This document shows, in pieces, positions 18,683 to 26,912 of a stretch of 48,775 nucleotides of DNA. Position numbers and translations under genes: made by a program. The notes under the pieces were generated by a model that had not been told where the DNA came from, made no database searches, and saw only the letters and a program-made list of their open reading frames with translations. Origin of the DNA: Candidatus Hydrogenedentota bacterium. Lineage in GTDB: Bacteria > Hydrogenedentota > Hydrogenedentia > Hydrogenedentales > JAEUWI01. The first letter of the stretch is position 1, and each line of letters opens with the position of its first letter. The DNA lies in the NCBI GenBank assembly GCA_016791475.1, contig JAEUWI010000031.1:1-48775 (forward strand), read 5' to 3'.

Positions 18683-19198
18683 TTAGTTGCCCTGATAGGG
18701 GCTGATGGAGGAGCCGCAGATTTCCACGTGCTCATTGGCGTCGAATACTTCCGGCGGCACGGATGGTCCCTTGCGGGTGCAGGTCTGCTTGAACACCTCG
18801 GTCAGGTTGTTCACGATGTCCATGGCGTTCATGCGTTCGATGTGGCGGCGTTCCAGCACGTGTATCGGGGCGCCATCCTTGAAAAGGGCGATGCAGGGCG
18901 AGGACGGGGCGATGCCCGTCATGTAGCCGCGCGCCTGGGCCACCGCTTCCTGGTCCATGCCGGCAAAGACCGTGACGAGCTCGTCGGGAATCAGATCGCC
19001 CTGGAGCGCCAGGGTCACCCCCGGACGGGCACCGCCCGCGGCACAGCCACACACGGAATTCACAACACACAGAACCGTGCCGGTCGGCTTTGTAAGCACT
19101 TCGTCAACCGCTTCGGGCGTGGTCAGGGGGCGTACACCCACATTGGCCAGTTCTTCCCACATCGGACGGACTTGTTCGGGATCATATATCGGGGGCAT
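18683..19198 (-). CDS. Bacilliredoxin BrxA/BrxB (YphP/YqiW) family protein
   Basis: From the ATG at 19198 (AAGGAG 8 bases upstream) the protein has 171 residues. It carries the family CGC active site (NSVCGCAAG, Cys50 and Cys52) followed by GGARPGV, and the downstream GIAPSSPCIALF and HxIERM segments of the DUF1094/BrxA fold. Bacilliredoxins remove bacillithiol from oxidised protein thiols in Firmicutes; outside bacillithiol producers the low-molecular-weight thiol partner is uncertain. The gene has its own extended -10 promoter and terminator, so it is a single-gene unit. Confidence 0.93.
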   Translation of the reverse strand: MPPIYDPEQVRPMWEELANVGVRPLTTPEAVDEVLTKPTGTVLCVVNSVCGCAAGGARPGVTLALQGDLIPDELVTVFAGMDQEAVAQARGYMTGIAPSSPCIALFKDGAPIHVLERRHIERMNAMDIVNNLTEVFKQTCTRKGPSVPPEVFDANEHVEICGSSISPYQGN

Positions 19199-19260
19199 CG
19201 ATTTACTCCTTAAGGTGAAATGCACGTTGCGCACGTTTCGACTCAGCTTCTGCCTGACGC

Positions 19261-19269
19261 ATTATAGCA
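19261..19269 (-). promoter_or_regulatory. Extended -10 promoter TGCTATAAT for the bacilliredoxin gene
   Basis: On the minus strand a perfect TG-C-TATAAT lies 62 bases upstream of the ATG at 19198, identical to the element before dus. Confidence 0.55.
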
Positions 19270-19333
19270 CAGGCGCGGCGGCAACATCACGACCCCCGCG
19301 CGGTGGCAAAAACTGAAATCCGGGTGCCGGCGT

Positions 19334-19342
19334 TGCTACACT
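19334..19342 (+). promoter_or_regulatory. Extended -10 element TGCTACACT for the hybrid kinase
   Basis: TG-C-TACACT lies 67 bases before the ATG at 19410, in the divergent region shared with the bacilliredoxin gene. Confidence 0.45.
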
Positions 19343-19409
19343 AGCGCTTCAGGTTCAGCGTCGGCCCGCGCAATAGCGCGTGGAGGCCGGGCAGGTCTCG
19401 GGAGTGTCC

Positions 19410-21794
19410 ATGGAACAGCCAGCCGTCATTGTCGCCGAAGGAAAAGGGGGGCGGCGAAACAGCCTCCAGCGCATTCTGGAGGCCCAATTGCCCGACACCC
19501 TCGTCCTGGCGGTCACCTCGACGGAGGCGCTGCTGGCGCGCGCGCAAAGCGATGCGCGCCAGTGTCTGGTTATCGACGAGGACTTCTATGGGGCCCCCCA
19601 TTCACCGGAATCACTGGCGGAAAAGCTCCGCGAGGCCCGATCAACCCATCCCGTGCTCTGGGTACTTGGGCGCGGGTCCGATCCCGGTGCCCGGGACGCC
19701 CTGTTCGGGAATGCCCGCGACGATTTTATTCTTCGGCCCATTCGCCCGGCGGAACTTTCCAGGCGTGTCGCCCGTATGCTGGCCATGACGAGCCGCGCCC
19801 CGGAATTGCAGCAGGCCAATCGCGTGCTGGCGGCCGTCGTGGAGGAGCGGAGCCACGATCTCTACGAAAGCGATGAGCGCTTCCGCCTGCTCTTCAACGC
19901 CTGCATCGACGGAGTTTGCACGGTCGCCCTGGGCGGCGACAAAGAGGGCGACCAGATCATTGAGGTGAACAGCCAACTCTGCCACGCCCTGAACTATCCG
20001 CGCGAAGAGATACTCGCCATGCTCCCCAAAGATCTAGTGGACCCCCATCATATCAAGGCGATGAACGCGCGTCTGCGCACGCTGGCGGTGGAGAAGCAAT
20101 TCTACATCGAAACCATTCTGGTCACCCGCGACGGACAGAAGCTCCCCGCCGCAATCACAGCGCGGCACTTCTCCTTTTCCCGCCAGCCCTACATCATTTT
20201 TGTGGTGCATTTCCGGGCGCGGGGCGAAGCCGGCGCGCCCGGCAGCGATCTCGACGATGTCTACCGCACCTACGCCATGCAGACCGGTCAAGTCATGTAC
20301 GAGTACACGATCCCGACGGACAAACTCCGCCTGAGCGGGGCCAGTCTCCAGATAACCGGGCTGTCTATTGACGTCATGGAATCCATGAACCGGGAAGCCT
20401 GTCTCGCGCTCATACACCCCGACGATCGAAAAGAACTGCTCCATCGCATCGCGAAGGCCGCATCCACCCTCGGTGAGTTCCACATGCAGTACCGGATTCG
20501 CCACACCTCGGGCGAATACCGCCATGTGGAGGACCTCGGCATTGTGGTGCCGGGGGAGTCCGGCGAGCCCATGAGCATCTGCGGCACCGTTAAGGATGTA
20601 ACCGACCGCGTGCGGGCCGAGCAGGAGGAACGGATCATGGAGCAGGAGCTCCAGCATTCCAAACGGCTGGAGAGTCTCGGCGTGCTCGCCGGCGGCATCG
20701 CCCACGACTTCAATAACATCCTCGCCGCCATTATCGGCCTCACCGACATGTCGATTCAGGAGCTGACCGGGCCGCCCGATGTTGTCGAAGACCTGGAGGA
20801 GTCCCTCCGCGCCGCCCACCGCGCAAAGGATCTGGTCAAGCAGATCCTCGCCTTCAGTCGGCAGACCGGGGAGGAGCATACCCCCGTGTACCTTCACGCC
20901 GTGGTGCGCGAAGCCCTGGGACTCCTGCGCGCGTCCATTCCCACATCGATCAATATTATCGACAATGTGGATACCGACACCGGCATGGTGCGGGCCAATC
21001 CCACCCAGATGCATCAGGTCGTCATGAACTATTGCACCAACGGTGTTCAGGCCATGTCCGAGAAGGGCGGCACCCTGGAGGTCCGGCTCGAAAATGTGGA
21101 AATCACCCGCCGCTTCGCCGCCGCCCACCCCAAACTGCACCCCGGCCCCTATGTGAAGCTTACCGTGGCCGACAAGGGGCGGGGTATTGAGCCCGTCCAT
21201 ATGCGCCGGATATTCGATCCCTTCTACACGACCAAGGGGCCCGGCGAGGGCACCGGGATGGGACTCGCCATGGTCTACGGCATTGTGGCCGACCATGGTG
21301 GCGCGGTCTTCGTCGACAGCGTTCTCGGCCACGGCACCGAGTTCCACACGTACCTTCCCCGCATTGCCACCACCGATCACGCCGAGGCGGACTCGGTTGA
21401 TTCGCCGGCCACCGGGCGGGAGTCCATTCTGGTGGTGGACGATGAACGGGCCATCCGCCGTTTTTGCCAGCGGTCCCTGACGCCGCTGGGATACCGGGTC
21501 CACAGTACGGGCGAGCCACAGGTGGCGCTGGCGGATTTCAAGCGCGATCCATCGGCCTACGATCTGGTAATCACCGACCAGCACATGCCCGGCATGACGG
21601 GGGATTCCCTGGCCCGGCGTCTGCGTAAAGTTCGGCCCGATATCCCCATTATTCTTTTTACGGGATTCAGCAGCGAAATCAGTGAAGAGACCGCGCGCGA
21701 GGCGGGCATCGAGGAAATCGTGCCCAAGCCCGTGCTGGCCTCTCAATTGACCATGGCCATCCGGCGAGTGCTGGAGACGGCGCACCGCGATTGA
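19410..21794 (+). CDS. Hybrid sensor histidine kinase (receiver-like, PAS, HK, receiver)
   Basis: From the ATG at 19410 (GGGAG 6 bases upstream) the protein has 794 residues and no membrane helix, so it is cytoplasmic. Domains: a receiver-like N-terminus (5-125), two PAS domains (about 155-270 and 285-405), a HisKA helix with phosphoacceptor His432 in GGIAHDFNN, an ATPase domain with N540/N544, DKGRGIEP and GEGTGMGLAMVYG, and a C-terminal receiver with acceptor Asp723 and Lys773. The missing output domain implies phosphotransfer to another protein or local feedback. A ComEA-like gene follows 22 bases later and is probably co-transcribed. Confidence 0.93.
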   Translation: MEQPAVIVAEGKGGRRNSLQRILEAQLPDTLVLAVTSTEALLARAQSDARQCLVIDEDFYGAPHSPESLAEKLREARSTHPVLWVLGRGSDPGARDALFGNARDDFILRPIRPAELSRRVARMLAMTSRAPELQQANRVLAAVVEERSHDLYESDERFRLLFNACIDGVCTVALGGDKEGDQIIEVNSQLCHALNYPREEILAMLPKDLVDPHHIKAMNARLRTLAVEKQFYIETILVTRDGQKLPAAITARHFSFSRQPYIIFVVHFRARGEAGAPGSDLDDVYRTYAMQTGQVMYEYTIPTDKLRLSGASLQITGLSIDVMESMNREACLALIHPDDRKELLHRIAKAASTLGEFHMQYRIRHTSGEYRHVEDLGIVVPGESGEPMSICGTVKDVTDRVRAEQEERIMEQELQHSKRLESLGVLAGGIAHDFNNILAAIIGLTDMSIQELTGPPDVVEDLEESLRAAHRAKDLVKQILAFSRQTGEEHTPVYLHAVVREALGLLRASIPTSINIIDNVDTDTGMVRANPTQMHQVVMNYCTNGVQAMSEKGGTLEVRLENVEITRRFAAAHPKLHPGPYVKLTVADKGRGIEPVHMRRIFDPFYTTKGPGEGTGMGLAMVYGIVADHGGAVFVDSVLGHGTEFHTYLPRIATTDHAEADSVDSPATGRESILVVDDERAIRRFCQRSLTPLGYRVHSTGEPQVALADFKRDPSAYDLVITDQHMPGMTGDSLARRLRKVRPDIPIILFTGFSSEISEETAREAGIEEIVPKPVLASQLTMAIRRVLETAHRD

Positions 21795-21816
21795 CGACAC
21801 ATCGAGAGGGCGGATA

Positions 21817-22530
21817 GTGAACAAAAAAATGGTGGCCATGGTGGTAGCGACCATCGGGCTGACGCTTGTGGGCATCGCCGCATGGTGGCGCGCGCGGGGG
21901 GAGGAGTCCGTCCCGGATTCCGCGTCCGCGCAAGGTGAATCAGGCGAGTCCCTTTCGCCGCTCCCGGGGGAATCCCCGACGCCCCCGGCGGCTGCGCCCG
22001 CGAACGCGCCGCGCCTGCCCGCGGCGCTGGTTCTGGTCGAGATACAGGGTGCCGTTGCCGCGCCTGGCGTCTACAGCTTTCCGGGGGACGGAAGGGTTTT
22101 CGATGCGCTGCAGAAGGCCGGGGGCGCCCTGAACGGCGCGGAAATCAGGGATATCAATATCGCGGCCCGACTCGTGGATGGAAGCGTCCTTTCCATACCC
22201 TACCAGCAGCCGAGTGGCACCGCCTCATTGCCAACCGCATCGGATCTAAATCCCCCGGCCTACACACGTTCCGGATGGACGGGAATGGTCGAAGCCACCG
22301 CCACACCCGTCGGGGGAGTCGCTCCCGCATCGCCCTCCGCAAAAATAAATATCAACACGGCCTCCCAGGCCGAGTTGGAAACCTTGCCGGGTGTGGGGGA
22401 GAAAACCGCGGAGAAAATCATGCGACACCGGGAGTCTCAGCCCTTTACACAGGTGGATGACCTGGGTTACGTGCAGGGCATCGGCGAGAAACGTCTGGAG
22501 ACCTTGCGCCCACACGTGACTGTGGAGTAG
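21817..22530 (+). CDS. ComEA-like DNA-binding protein (SLBB plus helix-hairpin-helix)
   Basis: This 237-residue protein has an N-terminal membrane anchor (about residues 5-23), a low-complexity Ser/Pro/Ala linker, an SLBB domain (about 71-132, with VEIQGAVAAPGVY) and a C-terminal pair of helix-hairpin-helix motifs (about 176-237, starting ININTASQAELETLPGVG). This is the ComEA arrangement; ComEA binds incoming double-stranded DNA during natural transformation. No other competence gene is in the window. The GTG start fits GAGAGGG at 6 bases. It probably shares a transcript with the upstream kinase. Confidence 0.9.
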   Translation: MNKKMVAMVVATIGLTLVGIAAWWRARGEESVPDSASAQGESGESLSPLPGESPTPPAAAPANAPRLPAALVLVEIQGAVAAPGVYSFPGDGRVFDALQKAGGALNGAEIRDINIAARLVDGSVLSIPYQQPSGTASLPTASDLNPPAYTRSGWTGMVEATATPVGGVAPASPSAKININTASQAELETLPGVGEKTAEKIMRHRESQPFTQVDDLGYVQGIGEKRLETLRPHVTVE

Positions 22531-22571
22531 GTGGAGGGGAAGAAGCTTTTCCTCGGCCCGCGACTGTCCCC

Positions 22572-22610
22572 AAATAAAGCGCGCGGCCTTCGAAGGTCGA
22601 AGGCCGCGCG
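22572..22610 (-). terminator. Strong hairpin terminator between convergent genes
   Basis: A perfect 14-bp stem (22580-22593 with 22597-22610) with a 3-base loop is followed on the minus strand by CTTTATTTG, so it mainly suits the minus-strand gene ending at 22634. It may also serve the ComEA-like gene, although no T-tract follows on the plus strand. Confidence 0.65.
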
Positions 22611-22633
22611 AAAAGAAGCTATCGTGTGGTGGC

Positions 22634-23350
22634 TTAGCGCCCCAGTTTCATCAGGTTGCCCCGGCCCATCTTGGTCTTCGGTGTGCCATAGTCAGCGCGG
22701 TCGCCAATGTAGTCCCGCTGCGCACTCTCCACCGCGGACTCGCGCGAATCGGCTTTCATTCGGGCCTTGGCGGCCTCATCCCGTGCCTGGCGCGTCTCTT
22801 TCGCGTCTTTCAGCCGAATAGCCACCTTCGTGTCGCCCTCAGGCGGATTGTTGTCAATCGCCTTCTGTACGGGGAAGAAATACCAACTGAAGAGGAAATC
22901 GCTCCCGTTCCGCGTGAACATATCCGCTTCGATCGCCTCGTTCAAGGCGCCGAGCGACTTGTAATGATTGCGGGGGGGGACGGGTGCGAAGACCAGACCG
23001 CGATAGGTGCTTTCACCCAGGGACATGGTGCCTCGGCGCACGCCACGGAGGCCCTGAACACTGCCGACCACCGGGGCGTGGAGATTGCCTTCCACGAACT
23101 GGTCGCCGGTATGGTAGAAGAGCGACTTGATGCCCTGATACACCCACTTGTAGGGGCGCAGCGCGGGTTCTTCCTCGTTGCCGAGCGGTCCGCGATAGTT
23201 GGACTTGGCGCCGCTCAGCTTGCGGTTCATGTGATAGTAGTCTCGAATAAACGCTGGATCAATCGGGCTGCCGATTCTCGTTTCGTCCGCATAACTCGCG
23301 GACGCGGAAAACGCGGCTGCAGCCAGTGCAATGATCGTAAGTACTCTCAT
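22634..23350 (-). CDS. Secreted protein of unknown function
   Basis: The 238-residue protein starts with a clear signal peptide (hydrophobic residues 3-20, cleavage near SYA|DE). The mature part is rich in Tyr, Arg and Gly, with a central segment (about 95-128, GSVQGLRGVRRG through FAPVPP) vaguely like the exosortase-associated TIGR04073 family; I regard this only as a hint. The C-terminal 65 residues are charged and probably helical (many Arg, Lys, Glu and Ala). It stands alone between convergent and same-strand neighbours with its own terminator. Confidence 0.75.
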   Translation of the reverse strand: MRVLTIIALAAAAFSASASYADETRIGSPIDPAFIRDYYHMNRKLSGAKSNYRGPLGNEEEPALRPYKWVYQGIKSLFYHTGDQFVEGNLHAPVVGSVQGLRGVRRGTMSLGESTYRGLVFAPVPPRNHYKSLGALNEAIEADMFTRNGSDFLFSWYFFPVQKAIDNNPPEGDTKVAIRLKDAKETRQARDEAAKARMKADSRESAVESAQRDYIGDRADYGTPKTKMGRGNLMKLGR

Positions 23351-23475
23351 GATCTACCTTCCTTGTTCCGTCACTTCTTCCCCAGGCTAAGTTATTTAAC
23401 CATAGCGCTTATGGTACCCGATAGGCCCGCCAAAAGCAATGGGTTTTAGCATCTTCTGTTAACAGTTTAGGGGCG

Positions 23476-24942
23476 CTAGTTGTTGCCCGTAAATCCGACG
23501 AAGTTTTTACGACCATTTCCAAGAAAATACCCGAAAAAGCTCAATAGTCCGTGGTACTTCGCCTTCACATCGGACCAGGAACTGATATTGACGAACATCC
23601 GCCACATCTGCTCGGGGCGCAGATAGAACTTCCTCAGGCCCAGATCGACCAGCTCATTGATCTCGTCCTTGTCGAGCTGGGCCAGGCTGATCGTCGGGGC
23701 CTGCTCGTAGTCCGCCGTTACCCAGTCGCGCCAGTCCTCGGGAATCAGTGAGCCCGAGTCCCTGGCCCATTCGTAGTACGAAGTTCCCGGGTAGGCCACC
23801 ACGCCGGTGAACTGGGCCGTGTCGATTTTCAGCTCTTGAGACATCTTGATCGTTCGCATCGCCGTTTCCCGGGTCTCTTCCGGGCCGCCGATCATGAAGC
23901 AGCCGTGGATCCGCAGCTTGGCCTTGGCGGCGTTTTCCGCGAAGGTGTACATCTGGTCCACCGTGGTGCCCTTCTTGACGTTGTTCAGGATCTTCTGGTC
24001 ACCAAACTCGAAGCCTACACAAAGCATCCGGCAGCCGGAACGCTTCATGAGCCGCAGGGTCTCCAGATCGTTCAAGTCCACCCGGGCATTCGCGCTCCAG
24101 GAAAGCTTCAGGTCGCGGCGGATGATTTCCTCGCACAATTCAATCAATCGGTCCCGGGCAATCCGCATCGTCAGGGTGTCGTCTTCAAACATGACTTCCC
24201 GCAGTCCCGGAATGATTTTCTTGGCGTGCTCCATCTCGTCCACGACCCGCTTCACGCTGTGGGTGCGGTAGCGGTGGCCGTTCATCACCTGGGGGATCTG
24301 GCAGTAGGAGCATCGATAGCGACAGCCCCGGCCGGTGATCGCGGTCACAAAAGGGAACAGCTTCGCGCCGTCGATATAGTCTTTCATGTCCAGGTGATGC
24401 CAGGCGGGAAAGGGGAGCTCGTCCAGGTCCTCGATATAGGGCATATCGGGGTTTTCTTTATACGCGCCCCCGTCCATATACGAGACCCCTCTGCACTCCG
24501 TCACGGGAACACCATTGGCCAAGTCGCGCAGAATATAGTCGAACTCGTGGCGCGCCACGGCGTCCACGGCCCCCCTGGCCGCGCGCAGGGTCGACTCCGC
24601 CTCGGCGGACACGTGGGGGCCCACCATGACGTGCAAGCCACCCACCGCTTCTTTACACAGGCGGGCGGACTCAATATCGGCATAGATGGATGGGGTTGTG
24701 GCCTGGTAGACCGTCATGTCGGGCTGGAATGCCCTTAGATGCTTCTCGATGACCTCCGGTGTGGGCATGTTCTTGGCCTGGCTGTCGAGAAAGAGCAGCT
24801 CGTGGCCCGCTTGTTCCAGCACCGCCACCGCAGTGGCCAGATAATCGGGATGGCGCTGCACCCGGCCCCGCGAACGGGCGAACCAGCGTGCGGACTTGGT
24901 GAAGTCCTTGCCAAACATAGGGTTTAAGACCGCTACCCGCAT
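23476..24942 (-). CDS. B12-binding-type radical SAM protein
   Basis: From the ATG at 24942 the protein has 488 residues. AAGGAG lies 9 bases before this ATG but only 3 before the ATG two codons upstream, which decides the start. The N-terminal 140 residues look like a cobalamin-binding Rossmann domain, although the usual DxHxxG base-off motif is not apparent. The radical SAM core begins at GCRYRCSYC (C207, C211, C214), followed by FEDDTL and GFEFGDQ. Relatives include methyltransferases and lipid- or hopanoid-modifying enzymes; no substrate can be named. Confidence 0.9.
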   Translation of the reverse strand: MRVAVLNPMFGKDFTKSARWFARSRGRVQRHPDYLATAVAVLEQAGHELLFLDSQAKNMPTPEVIEKHLRAFQPDMTVYQATTPSIYADIESARLCKEAVGGLHVMVGPHVSAEAESTLRAARGAVDAVARHEFDYILRDLANGVPVTECRGVSYMDGGAYKENPDMPYIEDLDELPFPAWHHLDMKDYIDGAKLFPFVTAITGRGCRYRCSYCQIPQVMNGHRYRTHSVKRVVDEMEHAKKIIPGLREVMFEDDTLTMRIARDRLIELCEEIIRRDLKLSWSANARVDLNDLETLRLMKRSGCRMLCVGFEFGDQKILNNVKKGTTVDQMYTFAENAAKAKLRIHGCFMIGGPEETRETAMRTIKMSQELKIDTAQFTGVVAYPGTSYYEWARDSGSLIPEDWRDWVTADYEQAPTISLAQLDKDEINELVDLGLRKFYLRPEQMWRMFVNISSWSDVKAKYHGLLSFFGYFLGNGRKNFVGFTGNN

Positions 24943-25021
24943 GTACATGCACTCCTTGCGTGAATTCCCTCAATGAGGATCCGTGTTGCCGTAACGGTAA
25001 CAATCCCTTGGGGTTAAGTAT

Positions 25022-25070
25022 TTCCGGATCCGTCCGGAAGTCTGACTGCATTGCCCGCGCCAGTATAGCA
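25022..25070 (-). promoter_or_regulatory. Extended -10 TGCTATACT and leader hairpin of the radical SAM gene
   Basis: On the minus strand TG-C-TATACT (25062-25070) lies 119 bases before the ATG at 24942. The leader contains a perfect hairpin, TTCCGGA-N4-TCCGGAA (25022-25039), and the near-palindrome around 24984-25000 (gttgccgtaacggtaac). It is too short for a cobalamin riboswitch and the B12-box is not seen. Confidence 0.4.
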
Positions 25071-25139
25071 CATATTCCGCAACCGTACAGGCGAAATTAA
25101 TGCCCACGCCGACGCCCGGGCCCGACCGGCGAGCGGGGC

Positions 25140-25589
25140 TCAATCTGTCCAGAGGTTCCCCAGGTATCCACTGTTCGGAGTGTTCCCTTCCGCAAGCACA
25201 CCCCGCAGTACCGTGTGAATGACCGGCAGGAGGGCGATATGATCCAGACATTCCAGCGGGTGAAAGGCCGCCTCCACCACCCGTTCGTCTTCGCCCACGC
25301 GGGGACGGCCCCCAACGATTCGCGCGGCAAAGTAGAGGTTCACAATGTGGCGATGGCGGTCTTCCGGGATGCTGTCGTTAACCAGCAGGAGTGCGCCAAT
25401 CTCGCAATCGATGCAGAGTTCTTCCCGAAGCTCTCGCCGCAGGGCCTCGGCGAGCGTTTCGCCGAAGTCCACGCCGCCGCCGGGCAACATCCAGTAGGTC
25501 TCGCCATCTTTCTCGTGCCGAACCAGCAGGAGTTGATGTTCTTCGACGATGACGGCGGCGACACGGATGCGGGGCAGGGGGTGGGTCAT
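25140..25589 (-). CDS. Nudix hydrolase
   Basis: The 149-residue protein has a complete Nudix box running from GGGVDFGET to RELREEL (about residues 38-60), with the catalytic Glu pair. Nudix enzymes cleave nucleoside diphosphates linked to another group; the substrate cannot be read from the sequence. The ribosome binding site is weak. It is divergent from the sialidase gene and upstream of the radical SAM gene only by position, since that gene has its own promoter. Confidence 0.92.
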   Translation of the reverse strand: MTHPLPRIRVAAVIVEEHQLLLVRHEKDGETYWMLPGGGVDFGETLAEALRRELREELCIDCEIGALLLVNDSIPEDRHRHIVNLYFAARIVGGRPRVGEDERVVEAAFHPLECLDHIALLPVIHTVLRGVLAEGNTPNSGYLGNLWTD

Positions 25590-25734
25590 GGGGCAATCTC
25601 GGGGTCACACCCTTGGCTGTCGAGACGGTTGAATGTTTTTGAACTGGGCGCGGGGCCTACGTACTATAGGCGTATATCACGAGCCTAATTGAATAAATTC
25701 ACGAAAAGCAACCTACCCAATGAGGATATCATTC

Positions 25735-26829
25735 ATGCCAATGAAGCGACTGAAACGAATCCTGACGACGTCACTGGCCCTGTCCGTGCTGGCAGTGCCT
25801 CTGGCCGCCGACGCGGCGCCGAAAGGCCCCCTTGAATTTGCGGACGAGATCCGCGCCCACGGCGGCAACGTGAGTTTCGTATTTGGGGCCAAGCGGCCCT
25901 TCCCGCAGTGCCACGCCTCCACCGTGGCGGAAACGCCGGACGGCGGCCTCGTTGCGGCCTGGTTTGGCGGTACGGCGGAGAAGGATGACGACGTGGGCAT
26001 CTGGATCTCCAATTACGACGGGGAAAGCTGGTCGCCCCCGGTGGCGGCGGCCAAGATCAACAACACGCCCCACTGGAACCCTGTGCTCTTTAAGGATGAA
26101 AACGGTGAAATTCACCTCTTCTTCAAGGTGGGCCCCGAAATTCCGACCTGGCAGACCTACTGGATGCACGGCAAGGATGGCAAAACCTGGAGCGCGGCGG
26201 AAGAGCTGGTGCCGGGCGATCACGGTGGTCGCGGTCCGGTGAAGAACAAGGCCATCATCCTTTCAGACGGAAGCTGGCTGGCACCCGCCTCCACCGAGCC
26301 CGGGAAATGGCTGGCCTTCGCTGATCGGTCGATTGATCACGGCAAAACCTGGGAGCGCTCGGCTGACTTCGTCTACAAATCGGAGTCGGAGAGGGACAAA
26401 GGGATTATTCAGCCGACATTCTGGGAATCGAAACCCGGTGTGGTTCACGCCCTGCTTCGCTCCACGAGCGGGAAGATCTGGCGTACCGATTCGGAGGACG
26501 GCGGCAAGACCTGGGTTCCGGTCTATGATTCGGGCCTCCCGAACAACAACAGCGGTATCGATGCCGTCCGCCTGAAGGACGGCCGGGTGCTCCTGGTCTA
26601 CAATCATGTCGCCGGCAACTGGAAGGCCCGTACCCCATTGAATCTGGCGATTTCCAAGAACAACGGCAAGACCTGGAAGACCGTCGCCTATCTGGAGGCC
26701 GATCCGGACCTCAAGAGCGAATTCTCCTACCCCGCGATCATCCAGAAAGAGTCCGGAGACGTGGTCATCACCTATACGTATCAGCGCGAGCGGGTGCGCT
26801 GCTGGCAGGTGCCCCTCGCAGCCCTGTAA
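25735..26829 (+). CDS. Secreted sialidase-family (BNR repeat) protein
   Basis: From the ATG at 25735 (GAGG about 9 bases upstream; another ATG 15 bases earlier lacks one) this is a 364-residue secreted protein with a signal peptide ending near ADA|AP. It has the six-bladed propeller features of the exo-alpha-sialidase-like superfamily, including Asp-box-type turns (NYDGESW, KNNGKTW) and the segment AETPDGGLVAAWFGG. Many relatives in environmental bacteria are not true sialidases, so substrate is uncertain. A strong terminator follows. Confidence 0.88.
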   Translation: MPMKRLKRILTTSLALSVLAVPLAADAAPKGPLEFADEIRAHGGNVSFVFGAKRPFPQCHASTVAETPDGGLVAAWFGGTAEKDDDVGIWISNYDGESWSPPVAAAKINNTPHWNPVLFKDENGEIHLFFKVGPEIPTWQTYWMHGKDGKTWSAAEELVPGDHGGRGPVKNKAIILSDGSWLAPASTEPGKWLAFADRSIDHGKTWERSADFVYKSESERDKGIIQPTFWESKPGVVHALLRSTSGKIWRTDSEDGGKTWVPVYDSGLPNNNSGIDAVRLKDGRVLLVYNHVAGNWKARTPLNLAISKNNGKTWKTVAYLEADPDLKSEFSYPAIIQKESGDVVITYTYQRERVRCWQVPLAAL

Positions 26830-26855
26830 AATGTTGTCCCGAATCGAGTGAATCC

Positions 26856-26894
26856 CGAGAGGGGTGCTCCGGCATCCCTCTCGTACCTTTTTTT
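26856..26894 (+). terminator. Rho-independent terminator after the sialidase gene
   Basis: CGAGAGGG (26856-26863) pairs with CCCTCTCG (26876-26883) and is followed by TACC and a run of seven T. It lies 26 bases past the stop. Confidence 0.85.
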
Positions 26895-26912
26895 GAGAGA
26901 CCACGTCCCGAC

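Noticed and set aside
20034-21875. Long open frame on the minus strand opposite the hybrid kinase
   Set aside because: Shadow of the kinase, which has all expected motifs on the plus strand.
24943-25061. Cobalamin riboswitch before the B12-type radical SAM gene
   Set aside because: The leader is about 120 bases and lacks the B12-box; only simple hairpins are present.
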